A DNA stretch of 46,869 nt from Oligoflexia bacterium (GTDB taxonomy: Bacteria > Bdellovibrionota_C > UBA2361 > JAFLCA01): assembly GCA_019694465.1 (NCBI GenBank), contig JAIBBV010000027.1, positions 1 through 46,869 of the forward strand. The letters run 5' to 3'. Shown here in pieces: positions 1 through 8,050 of this stretch. Each line of letters begins with the position of its first letter. Positions within the stretch are counted from its first letter, which is position 1. Under the pieces are notes generated by a model. It made no database searches, was not told the DNA's origin, and saw only the letters and a program-made list of their open reading frames with translations. A program made the position numbers and the translations under genes.

Positions 1-284
1 GAGACGAGATCAGCGTGGGGACGATAGCGGACCGTATCGCGCGGCGGTATGTCGCGCGGTTCGCCGCCGCCCGGGACTTTCACTCCCTTGCGGGCCGGGC
101 GGGTAGCCTTGGTGAAGGTACCGATACCCAGCAAGAACAACCCATCCGACTCCAACATGACATATGCCATGGCCGTGAGAACTGCGTCTACCGCCCTGCG
201 GGCTTCCGCTTGGGAGTAGCCGCCTTCGGCGACCAGATCCGCCACGAGAGTGGACCGGTTCGCCATAAGCCTCTTTGATGACAT
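1..284 (-). CDS. HU/IHF-family DNA-binding protein, partial (3' end beyond window)
   Basis: Reading the minus strand from the ATG at 284 gives an open frame to the window edge (about 94 codons). The protein begins MSSKRLMANRSTLVADLV. It shows the HU layout: an N-terminal helix pair with alternating Ala, then the GIGTFTKATRPARKG segment, which matches the conserved GFGxFxxxxRxARxGxxP core of HU/IHF, and a later RYRPHADL corresponding to the usual F/YKPGKxL. GGAGA sits 7 nt upstream of this ATG and decides the start over the out-of-frame ATG at 291. HU proteins are dimeric nucleoid proteins that bend DNA. The gene is visibly richer in G+C than everything that follows, with codons mostly ending in G or C, which may mean transfer or a composition boundary. 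The C-terminus is not visible. Confidence 0.8.
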   Translation of the reverse strand, partial: MSSKRLMANRSTLVADLVAEGGYSQAEARRAVDAVLTAMAYVMLESDGLFLLGIGTFTKATRPARKGVKVPGGGEPRDIPPRDTVRYRPHADLV

Positions 285-1202
285 GCTGCATTCTCCGAAA
301 TTGCGCCCTGGGATCCTCGGGTGCGCGAGGTCGACAACACTACGTCGCCGATGCTTTAGCTCTGGCAAGCTTAGCTTTTGCCAAAGTTTAAGCATCAGCG
401 ACAAAAAACCTTTACTTCACCACTTATCGCCTCAGAGTTAAGAATGCCTGTAGCGCTGAAGCGATATGGTGAAGAACTCTCAACTACCCGATTACAAAGG
501 ATGCAAATGCACTTAGTTCTGACAACTTTCTACTGTCAAAGCGTGAACGACTTCGTTCAATTTCTGTTGCTTAAGGATTTGCCTTACACAGCGAGAACAA
601 CTTTAAGACTATTCTCGTAGGGATATTTAAAGAACTACTAGAGCGGGGGGTAAGCTTAGCTAGCCACGATTATCAAGGCAAGTTAAAGCACATTTATCTT
701 GGTAAATGGATCTTCTGATTGCACCTGCGCGCACAACATAGCAAAATTTTGTCAGCCAGATCAGCTGAGTAGGACTGCCTGTGCGCGTGAGCACGTCTTT
801 ACCACCTGAGTTTCACATTCCTTTTTCTAAACACAATTAAATACTCACAAGTAGGTTCCTAATGGTCCTCCACCAATAGTGACCGATATCGAGAGTTGGG
901 CGTAATTAGCTGATATCGCAAACAAATCTCGCCAGTGCTGCACAAGCAGCAGCGCGCCAATCAAAAAATGCAACATTATTGCAGCAACTGACCCATAACC
1001 TTTTCATCCGAGGTGTACTTTTACGCAGTAGGTTTGGGCTTGCTCCTTTTTCGTTGCTTGCCAAGTTTTGTCTGAACTTTGTGCGCTAATGTACTTGTTT
1101 CGAACGGCACATCATGGCCCTGCCAGGATCGCGCCGACAGTGCACGAGTGCTCTCGCAAAAAGATTATTCGAGCAGGTTTTTACGGCTTTTCATGGTGTC
1201 CC
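285..1202. other. Long AT-rich intergenic region between divergent genes
   Basis: No convincing gene is visible on either strand; short open frames here lack ribosome sites and protein-like composition. It must hold the promoters of the HU-like gene (minus) and the subtilase (plus). One inverted pair, CGCGCACA at 728-735 and TGTGCGCG at 780-787, could form an 8-bp stem around a 44-base loop. A short TGGCAA/TTGCCA hairpin lies at 363-383. Neither has a T-tract. The abrupt composition change relative to 1-284 is the main feature. Confidence 0.4.
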
Positions 1203-4200
1203 ATGCTAAGAATACAAGTCCGTTTATTGTGTACTATTTCTTCCCTTTTTATTTTAAGCATTGTTCCTGCGCTTGCAGATGAGCACTGCGTGCCCGGCGA
1301 AATTATTCCTGGAGAGTTCTTAGTAAAGGCAGACCCCGGCCATTCTCTACTGCAAGCACAAGCGCTTGCCCAAGCTTCAGGATTTGAGCGGCATAGCCTA
1401 GGCTCAACCAGTAGTGGTGCGACATGGGAGCACTGGGTACAGAAGCAGTCTAGTAAGTTAGCCCTTAATGTTCAGGCTTTAACAAGCTCGGGGCTGATCG
1501 TCGAGCCAAACCGCAAAGTGTGTGCGTTTCAAGCGGTCCCCCCTACATTTAAATTCAAGGGCTTTGTTAGACCACGCGGCGCTTCTATGCCCAGATTTCC
1601 AAAAGCGATCGCGTACAACAAATCCAATTCGCTCCATTTATATAATTCTTTTGGTCTTGGCACAGTGTTGAATTGGGATTTGCCCTTCAACATTGACTAT
1701 GGTTATCACGTTCAGCTACTGGACTTACAAGGGGCGGGGTTTCCAGAGCTAGGAGTAGGAACATATTCCTACAGCAACAATTTTATTCCCGGGGTAGGTG
1801 GGTTCACGACAGATGGTTATTACATTAAGGGAGTTAAGCTTGCCACCACAGGTGTTTTGAAAAGTGTCGTTAGCGACCCACTTGGCGCCTCCCGCGACCT
1901 GTTCAATGAACCAAACTTTACAGACTTCAATGCCGATGGTGTCCCTGATTACATCGCAGTGTTCCACAACAAGAATGCGAATGACTGGGAGATTATCAAA
2001 CTTGGTCCAAATGTGCCCTCAGTTGTGGCAGCCTTTCAAAACTATCCGCGACTAGGGGATCTCAACGGAGATGGATTGCTGGATGTTGTTACTACTGTTA
2101 GGAGCGAGACCGTCGTGAATTATCAGCACTTTGGCTACACGACATATGATGTTTATTACAATAGCAATGGGAGCTTTCCTTTGCTCCCCAACTACTCATT
2201 TACCGCGCAAGAAGGTGAGTACGACTTTGAATCAGTTAAACTTTACTTTACTGACTTTAATGCAGACGGAAAGCTGGATATACTTACGGTTCTGGATCAG
2301 GCCCTTCATCCTGGGAAAATTGTAGTCCATCAAAATAATACAAGCGGGTTTGGCTCGGCCTATTACACCTTCAATTCTGGTAACGCTAAAATTGATCTTA
2401 CGAATACCGATCAAGATTTCAATGGCGATGGCATAAAGGATCTATTGTTTGCCCATCATGGTGTCAATTCCGATAGTAGCACTATCTACATCGGGATTAC
2501 GGCGCCGTCTGGAAGTGGGGCTATCTATCCAACTTCAAATTCTTTCTTCGCGTCCGGCAAGCCGTTGCGTGGATTATCCTTTGAAGATTATGACGGGGAC
2601 GGGGTGCCTGATATTCTTGCAAGTTCAGAGACCGAGATGTTGCTTTTCGATCGAAATACCGGAGCGACGCTGCCATCCTTTGACCGCATTGTCCTCGATC
2701 AGCAGTTGAATGGGGACGAGCTTGTAGGGCACGGTTTTCATGGCGCCCCGCGCGCGTTTGATCCGCTAGCGGTGAATTTCGTGCACATTACTCTAACGTC
2801 ATTCGCTGGTTCTACCTATTCGACGTACTCAGACATGCAGGGACAATTCTCATTCAGCGAATTGCCCGGGGGAAATTATGTGCTGACGGCCGAAAGAGCT
2901 GGTTTTGAATTTGCGCCGCAGGTTGTGAACATTAACCAGGATCTAGAGGGGGCCACACTACGCATGTTTGTGCTTCCGCCACCCGCGCCTCAGCCGGTAT
3001 CGCTGCCCTCTGAAGCGCCGAACGATCCAGGATTCGCGCGTCTTTGGGGTCTGTATAACGCTGGGCAAGAGCAGGGAATTCCAGGTGTTGACATCAAGGC
3101 CTTGCAAGCTTGGGGCATTTCGCAAGGTGACCCTAACTTAGTAGTCGCAGAAATTGATGAAGGTATAGATTATAATCACCCAGATCTTAAGCCGAACATT
3201 CTCCTAAATAATGGAGAGATTCCGGGAAACGGAATCGACGATGATGGTAACACATATGTTGATGATTATTATGGGTACAACAGTGTTGATGCCAATGGGG
3301 AGCCTTTAGATGTTGGGGGCCACGGTACGCATGTGGCTGGAACTATTGGAGCGCTGGGAAATAATTCCCTCGGAGTAGTGGGAGTTGCGCCGAAAGTTAA
3401 GCTTCTGCCGGTAAAAGTGCTCGGAGTGAATGGAGGTAGCGTCGTACAAGTCATTCAGGGGCTATACTATATCAAAAATAGAAAGCTACACGGAGATAAC
3501 ATTCGGGTAATAAATGCATCTCTTGGTGGCGGTGGAACTTGTATTCAGGCTTATCTAGATATTCTAAATGATTTGAATGCGCTTGGAATTGTCTTTGTCG
3601 CTGCTGCTGGGAATGATGGCTCGGATAACGATCAGAATTCGGTCGTTCCGGCAAACTGTGATGCTCCAAATGTAATTACCGTGGCAAATCTTACTAGAAC
3701 TGGCGTACTCGCCCAGAGTTCAAACTTTGGACATACAACAGTCGATTTAGGTGCGCCAGGCTCCTCAATATTGAGTACTTATCCAAACGGGACCTATCAG
3801 ATCTTAAATGGAACATCTATGGCCTCCCCGCACGTGGCCGGAGCGGCCGCGCTGCTGTTGTCCTCGGAGCCAGGACTAACTCCGGCGCAAGTTAGAAGTA
3901 GATTGCTTTCAACGGTGACACCGCTTGCACAGCTTAATGGCAAGTTGGTTGCCGCTGGTATGCTCGACATTTATGCAGCTCTTCAGGCGGTTCCAGCTTT
4001 AACACCTACCCCAGGTGCAGGGGGCAGCGAAAATCCTTCAGCTACACCCACGCCTAGTTCTGATAGCAGTGAAGTTGTTCAGTTTAAGGAGGATGTGGGT
4101 AGGGTGTTGAGCGCACTTTCTTCTGAGACAAGAAAAATATTGCGCACGGGAATGATAAGCCCGAAATCACGCAGTAAAATAACTAGGTATATTGCAAAGT

Positions 4201-4385
4201 TGAATCGATTTGCCTCCTCTGCGGCTGCTAGTTCTGCGACACCGGAGCTTACAACAAGAAGGGTGCGATCTCTAAAATCGAGCTACGAGCGGGCTTTGCT
4301 GAGTAGGGGAGCAAGTAATATTAGGAGCAACTTTAGGAAATCGGCAAATCGGCTTGCGAAGTTGCGAATAAATGTTGGGTTGTAG
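1203..4385 (+). CDS. Secreted subtilisin-family (S8) serine protease with FG-GAP/VCBS-type repeats
   Basis: I chose the ATG at 1203 (1060 aa) because it gives a clean signal peptide, MLRIQVRLLC...ALA before DEHC; the frame is open back to a TTG at 1068. After the signal comes a short I9-like prodomain (PGEFLVK). Five calcium-binding-type repeats follow at about residues 240-470, each with a core such as DFNADGVPD or DYDGDGVPD, then a carboxypeptidase-regulatory-like beta domain at about 530-590. The S8 catalytic domain spans about 640-930, with Asp652 (in IDEGID), His707 (GGHGTHVAG), oxyanion Asn804 (AAGN) and Ser872 (GTSMASPHVAG). A Thr/Pro linker and a Lys/Arg-rich helical tail finish the protein. 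All catalytic residues are present, so it is probably an active extracellular or surface protease. The FG-GAP repeats lie before, not after, the protease domain. It stands alone, with no operon partner. Confidence 0.9.
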   Translation: MLRIQVRLLCTISSLFILSIVPALADEHCVPGEIIPGEFLVKADPGHSLLQAQALAQASGFERHSLGSTSSGATWEHWVQKQSSKLALNVQALTSSGLIVEPNRKVCAFQAVPPTFKFKGFVRPRGASMPRFPKAIAYNKSNSLHLYNSFGLGTVLNWDLPFNIDYGYHVQLLDLQGAGFPELGVGTYSYSNNFIPGVGGFTTDGYYIKGVKLATTGVLKSVVSDPLGASRDLFNEPNFTDFNADGVPDYIAVFHNKNANDWEIIKLGPNVPSVVAAFQNYPRLGDLNGDGLLDVVTTVRSETVVNYQHFGYTTYDVYYNSNGSFPLLPNYSFTAQEGEYDFESVKLYFTDFNADGKLDILTVLDQALHPGKIVVHQNNTSGFGSAYYTFNSGNAKIDLTNTDQDFNGDGIKDLLFAHHGVNSDSSTIYIGITAPSGSGAIYPTSNSFFASGKPLRGLSFEDYDGDGVPDILASSETEMLLFDRNTGATLPSFDRIVLDQQLNGDELVGHGFHGAPRAFDPLAVNFVHITLTSFAGSTYSTYSDMQGQFSFSELPGGNYVLTAERAGFEFAPQVVNINQDLEGATLRMFVLPPPAPQPVSLPSEAPNDPGFARLWGLYNAGQEQGIPGVDIKALQAWGISQGDPNLVVAEIDEGIDYNHPDLKPNILLNNGEIPGNGIDDDGNTYVDDYYGYNSVDANGEPLDVGGHGTHVAGTIGALGNNSLGVVGVAPKVKLLPVKVLGVNGGSVVQVIQGLYYIKNRKLHGDNIRVINASLGGGGTCIQAYLDILNDLNALGIVFVAAAGNDGSDNDQNSVVPANCDAPNVITVANLTRTGVLAQSSNFGHTTVDLGAPGSSILSTYPNGTYQILNGTSMASPHVAGAAALLLSSEPGLTPAQVRSRLLSTVTPLAQLNGKLVAAGMLDIYAALQAVPALTPTPGAGGSENPSATPTPSSDSSEVVQFKEDVGRVLSALSSETRKILRTGMISPKSRSKITRYIAKLNRFASSAAASSATPELTTRRVRSLKSSYERALLSRGASNIRSNFRKSANRLAKLRINVGL

Positions 4386-4482
4386 AGTGTCAGTGCTAAG
4401 TAAGATCGGGAGCTATGCAGAGTCCCACTTTACTAAAGTCCTAGAGCGGGTAACAAAATGAAGTTGGCCAGTGTGTTATACA

Positions 4483-5844
4483 CTACGGTAATTTAAATCG
4501 CACAGGCTCAACACCAGGAAGAGAAGGAAGCTCTATCATACTACCTGACTTAACTATTCTGCGCCCGTCCCAGTTTTCGCCATCAACGGTAAACCCATTT
4601 AGTGACCCACTCCCTTCCCCATCGATGATTGAATATTCAACCTCGGGTTCGTCTATTCGCCCAATCCGAACTATACGCATATGGATTGGGTCAAGTAGTT
4701 CTGCAGCTCGACCATAAATCATTATGCCATCAGGCCCCGGTGAAGTCCCTATAGCTACACATCCTCCAGTTTCAAGATTCCAGAGGGCACTCTCAATTCG
4801 AGCGCCGGTTGATACCGCTTGTCTAGTTTTTAGTAGTGGGGGAAGCAGTCGCCCTGCAGGAACCTTTACCAATGGAGCAAGGAGCTCGTCATTTGGATTT
4901 GTACTTACTAGACCAACGCACAAGATATCTCCCGCCCGTAATTGCACTCCCTCCGGTGGGATTACGCTAATTTCTGTTTCCGATAGGACATGCCCAGGAT
5001 TAGTAGGTCGGCGCGCAGGCTCCTTTGCCAATAAGCATGCACCCTCCCACTCGAGCAGCACATGCTGCTTACTAACAAACTTAGAAGCCGCTCCATGGTC
5101 TCTCCCAAGTATTGGTGCGTAATCCTGCTGGTTTGCTAATGGCGCGAGCATGCGTTGGAATAGTAATCCATCGTGAACAAGTGTTAGAATTCTTGTGGCG
5201 GGTTCGCGAATAGCTTGGGTAATAGCTAGACTCACATTAGTAGCTAACTGCTCGTGTTGAGTTGGTCTTCGTATATGGCTGCCATCAACAATGATCGCTA
5301 GCCCCTTGCCTAAACTATCGCCAAGCTTCAAAAGAGTTTGGTTTACTCCGCCCAATATAAGATCATTTGCAACGTCTTGAGAGGTTTGGTTGTTACTCCT
5401 TCTAATCTCATACTTTATTGCATTCGCGCTTTCGGCAGGCAGCAATTCAGCCATATAGCGCAGCAGCATTTCTTCGACATATACTCGTAGTAGGTATGTT
5501 ACATGTTTGTCTGCGTCATTTTTTAGAACTTCTGGTAGTTTACGTGAAAATTCGACATCATCTTGTCGTACTACTATTGTCTGTAAGTCTTCCCAGCCTG
5601 AATTATTTGCACAAATTTGTTGTACCCACTCAGATATTTGTGGGGAGGCCTGTTGCAGAGCAGCTCCCAAGTCCCTTACTTGCTTTGCAAGTGAGGAAAT
5701 GTGGTTTTTAAGTGGTACCATTTCGGCTGTTGCGGCCAGGCCGGTTAGGCGCTCCGATAGCGTGTTGGCCCATTCTGTCGCCCCCTGTAATATGGGCCGG
5801 TTTTCCGGGCCTGATGTGTGACTAGTTCCCATGGCGGCTTGCAT
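4483..5844 (-). CDS. Protein with degenerate PP2C-like domain and C-terminal FHA domain
   Basis: 453 aa; the start ATG at 5844 has AAGGA just upstream. The N-terminal third is helical and polar. Residues about 180-366 follow the PP2C pattern weakly: VDGSH (D187-G188) where PP2C has DGMGG, then a beta-rich stretch, and AGDILCVG (D306) where PP2C has GDxLLLxSDG. Several metal-binding Asp residues appear to be missing, so phosphatase activity is doubtful. Residues 373-453 look like an FHA domain: GR at 378-379, an H-containing strand (IHMRI, H388), SLNGFTVDG at 414-422 matching the FHA SxNGtxVNG, then SGSMIEL matching DGDxIxLG. FHA domains bind phosphothreonine. The usual Ser-Arg before the His is not conserved. 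The gene is transcribed towards the subtilase and followed by no clear terminator. FHA is fairly secure; PP2C is tentative. Confidence 0.5.
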   Translation of the reverse strand: MQAAMGTSHTSGPENRPILQGATEWANTLSERLTGLAATAEMVPLKNHISSLAKQVRDLGAALQQASPQISEWVQQICANNSGWEDLQTIVVRQDDVEFSRKLPEVLKNDADKHVTYLLRVYVEEMLLRYMAELLPAESANAIKYEIRRSNNQTSQDVANDLILGGVNQTLLKLGDSLGKGLAIIVDGSHIRRPTQHEQLATNVSLAITQAIREPATRILTLVHDGLLFQRMLAPLANQQDYAPILGRDHGAASKFVSKQHVLLEWEGACLLAKEPARRPTNPGHVLSETEISVIPPEGVQLRAGDILCVGLVSTNPNDELLAPLVKVPAGRLLPPLLKTRQAVSTGARIESALWNLETGGCVAIGTSPGPDGIMIYGRAAELLDPIHMRIVRIGRIDEPEVEYSIIDGEGSGSLNGFTVDGENWDGRRIVKSGSMIELPSLPGVEPVRFKLP

Positions 5845-6246
5845 AACATCCTTATTTCGCTAAGTTTATTCTCCACGCACTTGCTCCACCTATGCTATTA
5901 TGGGCGGGCCAATAAAAATGTGCGATAAGCACAGCCAAGCTCTACCCGCTATCCATCGCAACCCGTTATCGAGGTGATGGAAGCAGGAATTATCGCGACG
6001 GGGTGGGTGGTAGTGCGGCAGGTGGGCTACGGTGATACCTTGCCTCAGCGGCTCACAATACGAAGCTGGCTCTGTCTTCAGTATTAATAAGAGCGCTTCT
6101 ATATTTTTGGCGCGTCGCAATTGAGCCATGGGCTTTAGCAGCTGGTTTGTATGGCGAACAAAAGCGAAGCCGAGATCGCATTATCGTGTTATACGATCTA
6201 TTTCTTAGATTGCTGGGATCGCGTAAGTGTGATTGAGAAAGAATCT
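5845..6246. other. Intergenic, no gene seen
   Basis: About 400 bases between two minus-strand genes. A 79-codon minus frame at 5890-6129 has no ribosome site and an unlikely, His/Pro-rich composition, so I left it out. The stretch must carry the promoter for the FHA gene below 5844. No repeats or strong hairpins were seen. Confidence 0.35.
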
Positions 6247-7767
6247 CTAGCTTTTTATCCCGTCATCTGGCCCCCGCAAGGCCAGCCTCAGCGCATCTGA
6301 CACCACTGAAATATCTTTTACGCGATCAAGAATTCCCTGAATGAGGTGCTCTGCTTGGACTGACTGTAAAAAATCAATATGCAGGAGACACAGTCGGCAA
6401 AGTTGATTCACGTGGCCAGGAGCAGTTCTTACAAGATTCTCTTCCGCAGCTGCAAACAGGGCATCAGTTTTTAGGATAAATGCTTCGCCCAACGCCGCAA
6501 CTTTCAAACGGGCCTCTTGCATAGTCAGCCCTGCTAGCTTCGCAATCGCCTGTGAAAGCTCAGTTGGAGGACAAAGCCGTTCAGGTCTATCGTCACTAGC
6601 AGGCGGCGCGCCGGTTAGTTCACGAATCCTATCTCGGTATTCCACTGTTTCTAGGATTTCTCTTATGGTCCGTGTACTGATCATGCTAACTCGCGCCTGT
6701 GCTGCTAGGAGGGAGGCGCGAGGGTGCTTGGGTACACTTTTGATTAGCTCGGCAGCAGCCGTTGATAGAATATTCAGCTCTCCCTGTAGATCGGCTTGTG
6801 AGTGTGCCACCTCAGCTTGAGCCATCCTAAGCCTAAACAGGGCATCTGCCATTTCGATATTCTCAACAACTGCCGCTATCCCGCGCTCCAGTAAGCTTTC
6901 TGCCTCTGGAAAGCGCTCAAGGCACAAAAGACATCTAGCGTGGGTGACATAATAAGCAGTGCTGCGTCGAATGTCTGAGTGTACTTCCCAAAGATCACCG
7001 CTTGAGGTCTCCCAGGCACCAAAGGTTGCTGCTGCAGCTTCAACTAGTGGAAGAGCCAAGGCCGGCTGACCTCTTTCCAAATATACTTGTGCATGTAGCA
7101 GCTTTGCCCAAGCGCTTTCTGTTTTAGCAACTTCGCCGCTTAGACTTGTTAACAAGCTGCGTGCAGTAAAAATGGAGGCTTCGGCAGCCTCTGGGGCATC
7201 ATCTGCTAACTGCGCATTTGCAAGAGTGCAGTGAAGCATGGCGCGTTCAAGGGGGAAGTCGAGCTCTTTCGCAGCGTCAGCAACTTGGTTGCCAACCTCG
7301 AGAGCGACCTTCGCTTGATCTGCAATTAGCAGGCTTTCAGTTAGCAAGATTCCAACTTTTAGCGCATCTGCTGGATTTACTTGGATTAGCCCTGGCAGTT
7401 CTTGTTCAATGTCAGCGGAAAGATCTAGCCCACGATCCAAGTCGCCCTTATGAAGGAGTTGCCGCATTATGTGGCATTTAAACTGTAAACAAAGGGGATC
7501 CTGTTTGGCCGGTTCAACTGAAATAATTTCTATTCGGTTGCGTAATACAGGCAGTAAGAATCGGATAGCGGAGTCGAATTCGAAACTCATTTCAGCCACT
7601 ACCGCAGCATCAATCACATCGGCTGGCTCTGGCGATGTCATTGCCTTGACGAGTGAACCAAGACCGGCTCGTTCTTCTGCCGAAAGAGGTGCTCCCTGCG
7701 GTGAGTCCACTTCAGCTGGGTCTTGATCGCCAGTGTTGGGTTCTGAGCGGTTATCTTGGGATGGCAT
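6247..7767 (-). CDS. Helical-repeat (TPR-like) protein of unknown function
   Basis: 506 aa from the ATG at 7767, chosen because GGAG lies 6 nt upstream; a GTG at 7812 would add 15 residues. A polar, disordered N-terminus (Asp, Ser, Pro-rich) of about 35 residues leads into an almost entirely alpha-helical protein. Repeating 34-40-residue units carry TPR-style spacing of small and large residues, for example LLHAQVYLERGQPALALPLV and LLCLERFPEAESLLERGI. TPR solenoids bind partner proteins. No signal peptide, membrane segment or catalytic motif is visible. It lies in the same orientation as the FHA protein but 400 bases away, and about 280 bases from the divergent kinase-like gene, so it could serve as a scaffold for that neighbourhood. 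I do not recognise a specific family. Confidence 0.55.
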   Translation of the reverse strand: MPSQDNRSEPNTGDQDPAEVDSPQGAPLSAEERAGLGSLVKAMTSPEPADVIDAAVVAEMSFEFDSAIRFLLPVLRNRIEIISVEPAKQDPLCLQFKCHIMRQLLHKGDLDRGLDLSADIEQELPGLIQVNPADALKVGILLTESLLIADQAKVALEVGNQVADAAKELDFPLERAMLHCTLANAQLADDAPEAAEASIFTARSLLTSLSGEVAKTESAWAKLLHAQVYLERGQPALALPLVEAAAATFGAWETSSGDLWEVHSDIRRSTAYYVTHARCLLCLERFPEAESLLERGIAAVVENIEMADALFRLRMAQAEVAHSQADLQGELNILSTAAAELIKSVPKHPRASLLAAQARVSMISTRTIREILETVEYRDRIRELTGAPPASDDRPERLCPPTELSQAIAKLAGLTMQEARLKVAALGEAFILKTDALFAAAEENLVRTAPGHVNQLCRLCLLHIDFLQSVQAEHLIQGILDRVKDISVVSDALRLALRGPDDGIKS

Positions 7768-8050
7768 ATGACTCTCCGCTAGCATTATGCGCAGCAACAT
7801 CGGTGCTGTCACATTTCGCTACAGGCCAATTGTGAGGCCCACTGCACATTCGCTAGAAAAGTGGCCGAAGCCCAATGCAAGATAAATACCCTCGTGTTAT
7901 TAGCTAGTTAGCGTGGTGGGTCGAGTCGCGAGCTACTTCCAGCTAAATTTTCTTAACCATAATTCTTCTGACGCATTGGTTTTTATGGTCAGCAGTGAGC
8001 TACAAAACTTTGCGGAACTCGTATAACCAGTAGGAAGAGGTAGTGTTATT

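Noticed and set aside
10..291. 93-codon minus frame starting at ATG 291
   Set aside because: It is out of frame with the HU-like gene that starts at 284 and has Gly/Arg/Ser-rich shadow composition.
5890..6129. 79-codon minus-strand frame
   Set aside because: No ribosome site, unusual His/Pro-rich composition and no family resemblance.
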